In this document: positions 1 through 4,745 of the stretch, piece by piece | Layout of the letters: each line of letters begins with the position of its first letter | Numbering within the stretch: the stretch's first letter is position 1 | Assembly (NCBI GenBank): GCA_035252155.1 | Contig: DATFDL010000199.1 | Location: 1-6,072 of the forward strand | From: JAICLL01 sp035252155 | Lineage (GTDB): Bacteria; Planctomycetota; Planctomycetia; Pirellulales; JAICIG01 | DNA length: 6,072 bases | Reading direction: 5' to 3' | Position numbers and translations under genes: made by a program | Notes under the pieces: generated by a model | Databases searched by the model: none | The model's input: the letters and a program-made list of their open reading frames with translations, nothing else | Told to the model about the DNA's origin: nothing

Positions 1-73
1 GCATTCGGCTGTGCAGTGGTCGCCGAAGGCGACGCGAGACAGCCGAGGGCGGCTGTCCCACATTGCCGCATTC
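1..73 (-). repeat. Interspersed hairpin repeat, copy 1 (inverted, may be cut by window edge)
   Basis: Read on the minus strand, this stretch matches the copy at 2768-2850 nearly base for base over about 70 nt. It carries two perfect hairpins: GACAGCCG/CGGCTGTC (38-45 with 50-57, 4-nt loop) and GTCGCC/GGCGAC (19-24 with 28-33, 3-nt loop). The third hairpin seen in copy 2 is represented only by one arm (7-13). The hexamer GCATTC occurs at both 1-6 and 68-73. The copy lies 27 nt beyond the stop codon of the M50 protease gene, so it may act as a 3' end structure for that transcript, but there is no T-tract and this is inference. Confidence 0.75.
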
Positions 74-100
74 ATGCCCGCGTGATGTATAAGGCGGCAA

Positions 101-1126
101 TCACCCGCGTTGCCGGTTGCGGTATCGGGCGCTGACGCGATTCAACAGCGAGCGGTCTTCCTCCGAGAGGGCGTGCGGACCGTCTTGGTGCAGCTTGGCT
201 AGCACCGCGTCTGCCCGGCGCTCTTCCTCGGCTTCGAGCAATTGTTGCCGCCGCAACCGCTCCTGACGGCGATCGGCCAGCCACTTGCGGATCATGCCCT
301 GCGACAGCTTGCGGGGCTGCGCGGCTTTTTCCAAGCTGGTGTAGCCTTGCGAAAAGTCGTAGCCAAAGGGCGCGTCGTCGCCGTCCGGGTCGTAAACCCG
401 CTCGGCTTCCTGTTTGGCCCCGAAAAAGAGCAGCACGCCCAGCAGCACCAGCGGCAACACGGCAAAGCTGTATTGCGGGCTGCTGTACGCCAGCCAGCCG
501 GCGATGAACCACAGAATGACGGCTGTCGCCTGAGCCCAACGGGCCGCCATCACGATGCCGTGCCGGTAGTCGTTCTGCATGCAGAGCAACGCCCGCACTA
601 CACGGCCCATGTCCATCGGCGAGGCGGGCAGGCAATTCACCTGAAACAGCAGCGAGTTGATCCAAAACACCCAGGCCACGCCGTCGATCCACGTCGGAGC
701 GTGTTTGGCCATTGGCGGAAAGAGCGGATTGAACAATTCGAGTACGCCGCGCCCCTCGATCAGCAGCAGCGGCGCGGCCATCAGGCACACCGATGCATTC
801 ACGAGCGGCCCCGCCAGGGCCGTGCAGAGCTCCATTTGTGGATCATGCGAGGCGTTGACCGGCGCCAAGCCACCCAGCGGCCACAGCAAGATCTGATCGA
901 CTGTGCCGCCCATCCGCGCGGCCGCCACGCAATGCCCGAATTCGTGCACGAGCACGCTCATCAAGAGAATCAGCAGGCTGACCACCGTCTCCCAAAAAGC
1001 CGATTCGCCCGCCGACGCGCCAAGCTGCAAGGCGACCGCGATGAAGAGCACGAAAAAGACGTGCAGTCGCACCTGCACGCCGGCCCACCGCCCCAAATAG
1101 AAGTTCCAACTCAACAGGTCGCGCAT
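101..1126 (-). CDS. Site-2 protease family (M50) membrane metalloprotease
   Basis: The 341-residue protein is an integral membrane zinc metalloprotease of the M50/site-2 protease family, which cleaves substrates within the membrane. The zinc motif HEFGH sits at residues 61-65 in a hydrophobic helix. The second family motif is at 164-174 (N-x-x-P-x-x-P-M-D-M-G-R), with Asp172 the expected third zinc ligand; the usual LDGGR is altered to MDMGR. An AGP motif at 105-107 is also typical. Hydrophobic segments lie near 22-37, 47-66, 104-123, 150-165 and 198-238. There is no PDZ domain. After about residue 245 the protein becomes a charged, Arg/Glu-rich cytosolic helical tail. Its last 35 residues (KLHQDG, then LSEEDR and LLNRVSARYR) resemble the short DUF6576-type module found on some bacterial rhomboids. 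The ATG at 1126 has no clear Shine-Dalgarno, but the N-terminus starts in the manner usual for the family. The physiological substrate is unknown. Confidence 0.9.
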   Translation of the reverse strand: MRDLLSWNFYLGRWAGVQVRLHVFFVLFIAVALQLGASAGESAFWETVVSLLILLMSVLVHEFGHCVAAARMGGTVDQILLWPLGGLAPVNASHDPQMELCTALAGPLVNASVCLMAAPLLLIEGRGVLELFNPLFPPMAKHAPTWIDGVAWVFWINSLLFQVNCLPASPMDMGRVVRALLCMQNDYRHGIVMAARWAQATAVILWFIAGWLAYSSPQYSFAVLPLVLLGVLLFFGAKQEAERVYDPDGDDAPFGYDFSQGYTSLEKAAQPRKLSQGMIRKWLADRRQERLRRQQLLEAEEERRADAVLAKLHQDGPHALSEEDRSLLNRVSARYRNRQRG

Positions 1127-1245
1127 GGCTGGATCGGCCGGCCGAAATTGCCGCCCGGCATTGCCTTCTTGGAGAACTCTGCCGTTCTCGTTATCTTAAC
1201 ACTGGCCCGCGTGACAGGCAATCAACCACTCGGAAAGCGAATGTG
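1127..1245. promoter_or_regulatory. Divergent intergenic region between M50 protease and Nudix genes
   Basis: These about 119 nt must hold the promoters of two divergent genes. A GGAAAG at 1232-1237 is a plausible Shine-Dalgarno for the Nudix gene. I could not identify a convincing -35/-10 pair on either strand. The overlapping string ATGTGATG at 1241-1248 contains a minimal start-stop (ATG TGA) out of frame with the Nudix start. Confidence 0.4.
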
Positions 1246-1779
1246 ATGGCCTCGAGCGACGAACCCGAAATCTTGCTCCAGACGCGGCGATTCGACGTCG
1301 TCCGCCAAAGCTACGTGACGGCCGATGGTCGCCGGCACACACGCGAGATTGTCCGACACCCCGGCGCGGTCACCATTCTGCCGCTTTTGAGCGATGGCCG
1401 AATCTGCCTGATCCGTAACTATCGGGCGGCGGTGGGTCGCACGTTGATCGAGTTGCCGGCCGGCACGCTCGAACCGGCCGAAGACCCGGCCGAAACCGCC
1501 CGGCGCGAGTTGCAAGAAGAAACCGGCTACTCGGCGGGCGCGGTGACGAAGTTATGCGACTTTTTCATGTCGCCGGGCATTCTGCGCGAGCGGATGGTGG
1601 TTTTTCTGGCGACCGATCTGACGCCTGGCGAGCCGCGTTTGGAAAGCGGCGAACAGATCGAGCCGCTGCTGGTGACCTGGGCAGAGGCCATCAAGCTGGT
1701 CGCCACCGGCCAGATCGAAGACGCGAAAACCCTGGCCGCGCTGCTCTGGTACGATCGTTTTCGGCGAGAGCGTCCGTAA
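1246..1779 (+). CDS. Nudix hydrolase, ADP-ribose pyrophosphatase type
   Basis: The protein (177 residues from ATG 1246; an in-frame GTG at 1243 would add one Met) is a Nudix hydrolase. A complete Nudix box G-x5-E-x7-R-E-L-x-E-E-x-G-Y runs through residues 73-95, with the metal-binding Glu pair in REL-QEE. Length, the N-terminal strand domain ending in LIRNYR, and the LPAGTLE entry to the box fit the ADP-ribose/ADP-sugar pyrophosphatase subfamily, which splits ADP-ribose into AMP and ribose 5-phosphate. Exact substrate cannot be told from sequence. The GGAAAG at 1232-1237 is spaced 8 nt from ATG 1246 and 5 nt from GTG 1243, so I prefer the ATG. The gene ends only 8 nt from the convergent pilin gene. 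Confidence 0.92.
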   Translation: MASSDEPEILLQTRRFDVVRQSYVTADGRRHTREIVRHPGAVTILPLLSDGRICLIRNYRAAVGRTLIELPAGTLEPAEDPAETARRELQEETGYSAGAVTKLCDFFMSPGILRERMVVFLATDLTPGEPRLESGEQIEPLLVTWAEAIKLVATGQIEDAKTLAALLWYDRFRRERP

Positions 1780-1787
1780 TTCGCAGG

Positions 1788-1967
1788 CTAACTGCCGAAC
1801 CCGGCCATATTCAGGTTATTCTGAATTCCGCCCCAAAAACCGCCGGCCTGGCCGCCTACGACGCCGATCGACGAAATCACGGCGATCAGAATCAACGCCA
1901 GCATGACGGCATATTCCACGGCGGTGGCCGCTTCAGACTCTCGCAGGAATCGGCGTAGACTTGCCAT
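1788..1967 (-). CDS. Flp/Fap-type (type IVb) pilin
   Basis: This 59-residue gene reads MASLRRFLRESEAATAVEYA followed by a hydrophobic helix (about residues 20-39) and a short Gly/Asn tail. The basic leader, the ATAVEYAVML motif and the tiny size are diagnostic of Flp pilins, which are cut by a prepilin peptidase and assembled by Tad machinery at the cell surface. The Glu at 18 and Tyr at 19 match the conserved E-Y pair. The residue before the expected cleavage site is Ala13 where most Flp pilins have Gly. The ATG at 1967 is preceded by AAGGT (minus strand, 1981-1977) at 9 nt spacing. No other tad/flp genes are in view, so it is an isolated pilin copy here. Its stop is 8 nt from the Nudix stop. 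Confidence 0.9.
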   Translation of the reverse strand: MASLRRFLRESEAATAVEYAVMLALILIAVISSIGVVGGQAGGFWGGIQNNLNMAGFGS

Positions 1968-2178
1968 AACGGGCCTACCTTCACCTGGCGGACGGCATAA
2001 TATCCGTCCTACGCTTAACCAGCCCTTGTGGAAAAGCTGGTGTCTTGATCGGTTCGGCGGAATCGTTTGGTCGAAGAAGTGCGATCTTTCCGCCTTATCG
2101 AAACCGTACCTTACGTTCGGCAGGCGGTCAAATTGCGTTTCATGGCAGCCGCTCTAAGAATCGCACGGCCGCGGCACG
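1968..2178 (-). promoter_or_regulatory. Upstream region of the pilin gene with two small hairpins
   Basis: No gene is seen here. On the minus strand, the pilin leader would contain two perfect 6-bp hairpins: GGACGG/CCGTCC (1990-1995 with 2004-2009, 8-nt loop) and ACCAGC/GCTGGT (2018-2023 with 2036-2041, 12-nt loop). A TATTAT on the minus strand overlaps the first loop and could be a -10 element, but no matching -35 is present about 17 nt upstream, so the promoter remains unidentified. The left end supplies the pilin ribosome binding site. The right part follows the stop of the RidA gene and shows no T-tract terminator. Confidence 0.3.
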
Positions 2179-2640
2179 TCATTTGAGCTCGACGATCACT
2201 TCGACTTCGACGGCGATGTTGCCGGGCAACGAACCCATGCCTACCGCGCTGCGGGCGCCCACGCCGTGCTCTCTGCCAAAGACTTCGGCAAACAGCTCGC
2301 TGAAGCCATTGATTACCGCCGGATGCTGTTGAAAGTCAGACGCGGCGTTGACCATGCCCAACGTTTTGACGACTCGCCGCACGCGATCGAGATTGCCCAA
2401 CGCGCTGCGCAGCGAGGCGAGAATGGCCAAGCCCGTCTGCCGAGCGGCCTGGTATCCGGCTTGCTGATCGAGGTCGGCCCCCACCCGGCCGGTAATCATC
2501 GTGCCGTCGGCGCGCAATGGCCCATGGCCCGAGACATACGCCATATTGCCGACAATCACCACCGGCTGATACACCCCCGCCGGCTTAGGCGGTGGCGGCA
2601 ACTCCAGTCCCAACGATTTCAGCTTTTCTTCGGCGCTCAT
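2179..2640 (-). CDS. RidA family protein (YjgF/YER057c/UK114)
   Basis: The 153-residue protein belongs to the RidA/YjgF superfamily. Classical RidA hydrolyses reactive 2-aminoacrylate-type enamines/imines released by PLP enzymes; many paralogues have other or unknown substrates. The family core is visible: VVIVGNMAYVSGHGPL around 27-42, the QAARQTGLAILASL helix, and the C-terminal GARSAVGMGSLPGNIAVEVE stretch. That stretch retains the substrate-carboxylate Arg (about 130) and the late Glu of the V-E-V-E strand. The N-terminal AEEKLKSLGLELPPPPKPAG and the greater length than E. coli RidA (128 residues) suggest the longer subfamily (UK114-like group 1) rather than the canonical enzyme. I chose ATG 2640 because CGGAG lies 6 nt upstream; a TTG at 2664 is possible in frame. 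It is probably a stand-alone cytosolic protein. Confidence 0.9.
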   Translation of the reverse strand: MSAEEKLKSLGLELPPPPKPAGVYQPVVIVGNMAYVSGHGPLRADGTMITGRVGADLDQQAGYQAARQTGLAILASLRSALGNLDRVRRVVKTLGMVNAASDFQQHPAVINGFSELFAEVFGREHGVGARSAVGMGSLPGNIAVEVEVIVELK

Positions 2641-2723
2641 CTTCGACTCCGGGCGGTGGGTCAACGGTCAATTGCCGCGGATTGTAGCCGAGCGAACGGG
2701 GTTCTCGCAACCGGCCATCGTAG

Positions 2724-2741
2724 AACGGAATTCATTCCGTT
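2724..2741. repeat. Perfect 8-bp palindrome followed by T-tract
   Basis: AACGGAAT and ATTCCGTT are separated by 2 nt and followed on the plus strand by further T residues (CCGTTTTTGTC). It looks like a small plus-strand terminator or a fragment of an interspersed palindromic repeat. No plus-strand gene ends nearby, and it lies 84 nt upstream of the RidA start, so a repeat or a protein-binding site is as likely as a terminator. Confidence 0.4.
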
Positions 2742-2767
2742 TTTGTCTGCCGTTCAACCGCGGGCGT

Positions 2768-2850
2768 GAATGCGGCCATGTGGGACAGCCGCCCCCGGCT
2801 GTCTCGCGGTCGCCTTTGGCGACCACCTCACAGCCGTGGGCGGCTGTGCC
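2768..2850 (+). repeat. Interspersed hairpin repeat, copy 2 (three hairpins)
   Basis: Three hairpins stand in a row: GACAGCCG/CGGCTGTC (2784-2791 with 2796-2803), GGTCGCC/GGCGACC (2808-2814 with 2818-2824, TTT loop), and CACAGCCG/CGGCTGTG (2829-2836 with 2841-2848). The stretch is nearly identical to copy 1 read in reverse, including the flank GAATGCGGC-A/C-ATGTGG. The outer flanks here (GAATGCGGCC at 2768 and the inverted GGTCGCATTC ending at 2874) form near-perfect inverted ends, so the unit may extend to 2874. It is intergenic and fused to the upstream side of the membrane protein gene at 2902, where its ATG TGG creates a spurious in-frame extension in another frame. Confidence 0.8.
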
Positions 2851-2901
2851 ACACCGGCGGCGGAGGTCGCATTCGCGGCCGCGTGGAGTATAACAACCAT
2901 C

Positions 2902-3426
2902 GTGCCGCTGCCCGAGCTACTTACGCGTTGGACAATCCGCCTGGCGTTGGCCAGTTACTTCATGGGGGCGGGACTCGACGTCACCGCCCGACCAGCGGAC
3001 GCTCAAGTCCTCGGACGACAATCAAAACTTGCCCGCGCCTTTTGGACGACCGGCTGCGTTCTGTACTTGGCCCACGTCGCTTGCGCGTTTGGCTTTTATC
3101 ATGGTTGGAGTCATGCGGCGGCCTATCTGCACACGGCCGAACGAACACGGTCGGTTTTCGGCTGGCATTGGGGCGGTGGGCTGTACTTCAACTACGCCTT
3201 CACCGGCATCTGGCTAATCGACACCCTCTGGTGGTGGCGCTCGCCGCTGACCCGCCGAAGCCGACCACGCTGGCTGAGCACGGCCGTCCACGGCTTTCTT
3301 TGGTTCATGGTCGCCAACGCTACGATCGTCTTTGAAACCGGACCCACCTATTGGTTTGGCGTTGTTGGCTGCGCCTCGCTCATTGTTTTGTGGGCGTGCT
3401 ACGGCGAGAGGCCCGAGACCGCTTAA
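2902..3426 (+). CDS. His-rich multi-pass membrane protein of unknown function
   Basis: I do not recognise a named family. From GTG 2902 the product is 174 residues with four or five hydrophobic segments (about 12-25, 48-66, 91-111, 128-145, 150-167). The central part (residues 58-90) is rich in His and aromatics: H58, H67, H71, H77 and H89, within FYHGWSHAAAYLHTAERT and FGWHWGGGLYFNYAF. Further on are the W-rich LIDTLWWWR and H130 in the fourth segment. Paired membrane histidines can ligate haem or metal, but nothing here proves it. The central motif strikes me as a conserved planctomycete membrane protein (recollection, not a search). The frame stays open upstream to an ATG at 2770, but those 44 codons are the hairpin repeat, so a later start is preferred. 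GGAG at 2885-2888 is rather far (13 nt) from GTG 2902, so the exact start is uncertain. Confidence 0.7.
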   Translation: MPLPELLTRWTIRLALASYFMGAGLDVTARPADAQVLGRQSKLARAFWTTGCVLYLAHVACAFGFYHGWSHAAAYLHTAERTRSVFGWHWGGGLYFNYAFTGIWLIDTLWWWRSPLTRRSRPRWLSTAVHGFLWFMVANATIVFETGPTYWFGVVGCASLIVLWACYGERPETA

Positions 3427-3740
3427 AAAATGCCTAACTGATCGCGGGCGTCGTCGGTCATGCGGTCGGGTGTCCAGGGCGGAGTCATCACCAACTTCAC
3501 TTCAACCGCGCCTACCCCTTCGATGCGGCCGATCGCGTCTTTTGAGTTCTGAATCAATTGCGGCCCGGCCGGGCAGGCCGGGCTGGTCATCGTCATCTCG
3601 ATCGAGACGTTCGATTTACCTTCTTCCGCGTCGCTCACCGTCACGGTGTAGACCAACCCCAAGTCGACAATGTTGACGAACAACTCGGGGTCGACCACTT
3701 GCTTCAACGCTTCTCGAACGCTGTCTTCTGTGATGGGCAT
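3423..3740 (-). CDS. MIP18/DUF59 family Fe-S cluster assembly protein (SufT/PaaD-like)
   Basis: The 105-residue protein is a single MIP18 (DUF59) domain, the family of metal-sulfur cluster assembly factors that includes SufT, the PaaD C-terminal type and eukaryotic CIAO2. Visible motifs are DPEL (17-20), NIVDLGLVY (23-31), MTSPACPAGP (51-60) with the conserved Cys56, and VMTPPWTPDRM (84-94). Length matches a stand-alone domain. The predicted role is helping to mature Fe-S proteins in the cytosol; no suf or isc genes are in the window, so the client system is unknown. I chose ATG 3740; a TTG at 3767 would add nine residues, and neither has a strong Shine-Dalgarno. Its stop codon overlaps the stop of the convergent membrane protein gene in the palindrome TTAA (3423-3426). 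Confidence 0.9.
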   Translation of the reverse strand: MPITEDSVREALKQVVDPELFVNIVDLGLVYTVTVSDAEEGKSNVSIEMTMTSPACPAGPQLIQNSKDAIGRIEGVGAVEVKLVMTPPWTPDRMTDDARDQLGIF

Positions 3741-4012
3741 GGTGTTGGCGGTAGGTAGTTTCTGCAATGTGCCGAGTGGCGTTTTCCCGGCGTCTGCACC
3801 CGCAGTATAGCAACATCGTCAGATCGTGCACTTAGTCCTGGAGCTCGAAGGAGAACTCGTTTTTCTCACCGTCTTCGACGGTCGCGTCCAAGAGGTGCTT
3901 GACATTTGTCCACATTTAGTTTAAGTGTGAAGTGCCCTCAGTTCTAGTCCTACAGTTTCTGCGCGGTGAGCAGCTTCGCCGTAGGGCGATCTTACTGGGT
4001 CGTCCCCGGGCA
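3741..4012. other. Gene-poor stretch with a 27-codon ORF and possible promoter
   Basis: No confident gene is seen. On the minus strand, 3832-3915 holds a 27-residue ORF (starts MWTNVKHLLDAT, ends EFSFELQD) with GC-rich third positions like a real coding fragment, but no ribosome binding site and an in-frame TAA directly before its ATG. It could be a gene remnant or chance. On the plus strand, a perfect TTGACA (3899-3904) sits about 200 nt before the prepilin start; the best -10 near 3921-3927 is poor, so the promoter call is weak. An imperfect hairpin with a bulged T is possible at 3984-4006. Confidence 0.35.
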
Positions 4013-4034
4013 GGGCGGCCGGAAACGGCCGCCC
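4013..4034 (+). promoter_or_regulatory. 9-bp hairpin with GAAA tetraloop in the prepilin leader
   Basis: GGGCGGCCG (4013-4021) pairs perfectly with CGGCCGCCC (4026-4034) around GAAA, a GNRA tetraloop. Such a loop is a sign of RNA rather than DNA function, as GNRA loops stabilise RNA and dock into receptors. It lies 67 nt upstream of the prepilin start codon. There is no T-tract after it, so it is not a standard terminator. Confidence 0.6.
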
Positions 4035-4045
4035 ACGGTAAGCAC

Positions 4046-4104
4046 GTCTCATGGAGTCCGCGTGAGGCACGACATTCCGTCCCCTAAAGGAGGATCGCCT
4101 CATG
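4046..4104 (+). promoter_or_regulatory. Possible alternative-pairing leader covering the prepilin ribosome binding site
   Basis: The strand CGTGAGGC (4061-4068) can pair with GTCTCATG (4046-4053) as a local 8-bp hairpin with a 7-nt loop and two G-U pairs. It can instead pair with GCCTCATG (4097-4104), an 8-bp helix with one G-U pair that includes the ATG start codon and loops out the Shine-Dalgarno AAAGGAGGA (4086-4094). The two helices exclude each other, as in translational switches. An ATG at 4051 also opens a four-codon ORF that ends in TGA at 4063-4065. All pairings were read by hand; no energy or covariation data are available. Confidence 0.35.
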
Positions 4105-4253
4105 TGCACTCGCAAGTCTGGATTCACGTTGGTCGAATTGCTGGTGGTGATCGCCATCATCGGCATCCTGATTGCCTTGCTGTTGCCTGGGGCGCGATGG
4201 GATCGAAGGCCGGGTCGGAATCTCGCGGCAAAGCGGGTACGAGCAATCTCTAG
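4102..4253 (+). pseudogene. DUF1559-type prepilin, internally deleted remnant
   Basis: The N-terminus is an intact type II/IV pseudopilin signal: basic MCTRKSG, cleavage after Gly7, then FTLVELLVVIAIIGILIALLLP with the conserved Glu5 of the mature protein. Planctomycete DUF1559 proteins begin exactly this way but normally run to about 300 residues or more and continue LLLPAVQAAREAARR. Here the similarity stops at the Pro codon (4186-4188). Immediately after, in another frame from 4188, the DNA reads W-G-A-M-G-S-K-A-G-S-E and stops at 4251-4253; this resembles the usual DUF1559 C-terminal W-x-A-L-G-T-R-A-G-G-E tail. The simplest reading is a deletion of nearly the whole body with a frame change at the join. 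Translated as it stands, the product is 66 residues with a meaningless tail to 4302, overlapping the end of the next gene. The Shine-Dalgarno AAAGGAGGA is ideally placed. Confidence 0.75.
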
Positions 4254-4259
4254 TGGCGC

Positions 4260-4640
4260 TCAATCGCCGCGGCGGATACTCCAGTCGCGGGAGTCGTCGT
4301 AAAACCGAGTGTGCTGAGTGTTCTGCACCTGACGGCGGGCGCCGAACCAACCCCACGGATACGTGGGCGCGGGCTCGACCTGATAACGCCACAACACCTG
4401 GCCGGGCGGCGGCACATAGCTGAGTGGTCCGCGCTTGGTCGCTTTCGGCGGAGGGGCGGCAATGACCGGATCGATCACATCGTAATGCCGCATCTCCGGC
4501 GCGTAGGCTTTGACTGGCCCCGCGGACGGCTTGAGACGCTTGCGAATCCAATCGCCAAGCCCCGCTCGCGCGGGGGCGACCGATGAGAGAACGATGCCGG
4601 CCACAAACAGCAGCAACAACCAACGGCGTGATGCCAACAT
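4260..4640 (-). CDS. Small secreted protein of unknown function
   Basis: The 126-residue product has a clear Sec signal peptide: MLASRRW, a hydrophobic core to about residue 21, and PARA|GLGDW with cleavage after Ala26. The mature part is short and Arg/Pro/Tyr/Trp-rich without Cys: KRLKPSAGPVKAYAPEM, a Pro-rich stretch (PPPKATKRGP, YVPPPGQ), then APTYPWGWFGARR at 92-103 and DDSRDWSIRRGD at the end. The YPWGWFGAR block is the kind of motif seen in small planctomycete envelope proteins, which is recollection only; no enzymatic motif is visible. The ATG at 4640 is chosen because GGAGG lies 8 nt upstream and the signal peptide begins there; an upstream extension would run through the repeat remnant. 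It follows the Tyr-rich gene on the same strand by 105 nt, so cotranscription is possible. Confidence 0.75.
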   Translation of the reverse strand: MLASRRWLLLLFVAGIVLSSVAPARAGLGDWIRKRLKPSAGPVKAYAPEMRHYDVIDPVIAAPPPKATKRGPLSYVPPPGQVLWRYQVEPAPTYPWGWFGARRQVQNTQHTRFYDDSRDWSIRRGD

Positions 4641-4668
4641 GATGGCTCCCTCCATCCTGGCAGGCGAT

Positions 4669-4695
4669 GACCGCCGAGGGCGGCTTTCCCACATA
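4669..4695 (-). repeat. Degenerate third fragment of the hairpin repeat
   Basis: CCGAGGGCGGCTTTCCCACAT matches the end of copy 1 (CCGAGGGCGGCTGTCCCACAT) with one change. Only the first hairpin survives, reduced to GCCG/CGGC (4673-4676 with 4681-4684). It lies between the Tyr-rich gene and the small secreted protein gene. Confidence 0.6.
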
Positions 4696-4745
4696 CCTGA
4701 TGCTTGGTATCTATCGGCGCGTCGGCGCGGCAAAGGGCAACCGAT

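Noticed and set aside
242..1246. Long plus-strand ORF (334 codons) opposite the M50 protease
   Set aside because: Its product is Gln/His/Arg-rich with no domain, while the minus strand encodes an intact HEFGH protease; a GC-rich antisense shadow.
1968..2060. Sigma70 promoter for the pilin from minus-strand TATTAT
   Set aside because: No recognisable -35 at 16-18 nt, and the element lies in the loop of a hairpin; not strong enough to call.
2654..2901. Additional plus-strand ORFs across the repeat region (2672-2893, 2766-3335)
   Set aside because: They translate the hairpin repeat or the wrong frame of the membrane protein and have no plausible protein features.
3970..4101. c-di-GMP (GEMM) riboswitch upstream of the prepilin
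   Set aside because: A GAAA-capped hairpin is present, but the conserved joining sequences of GEMM (CACGCACAGGGCAAACC and the ACGCAAAGCC side) are missing.
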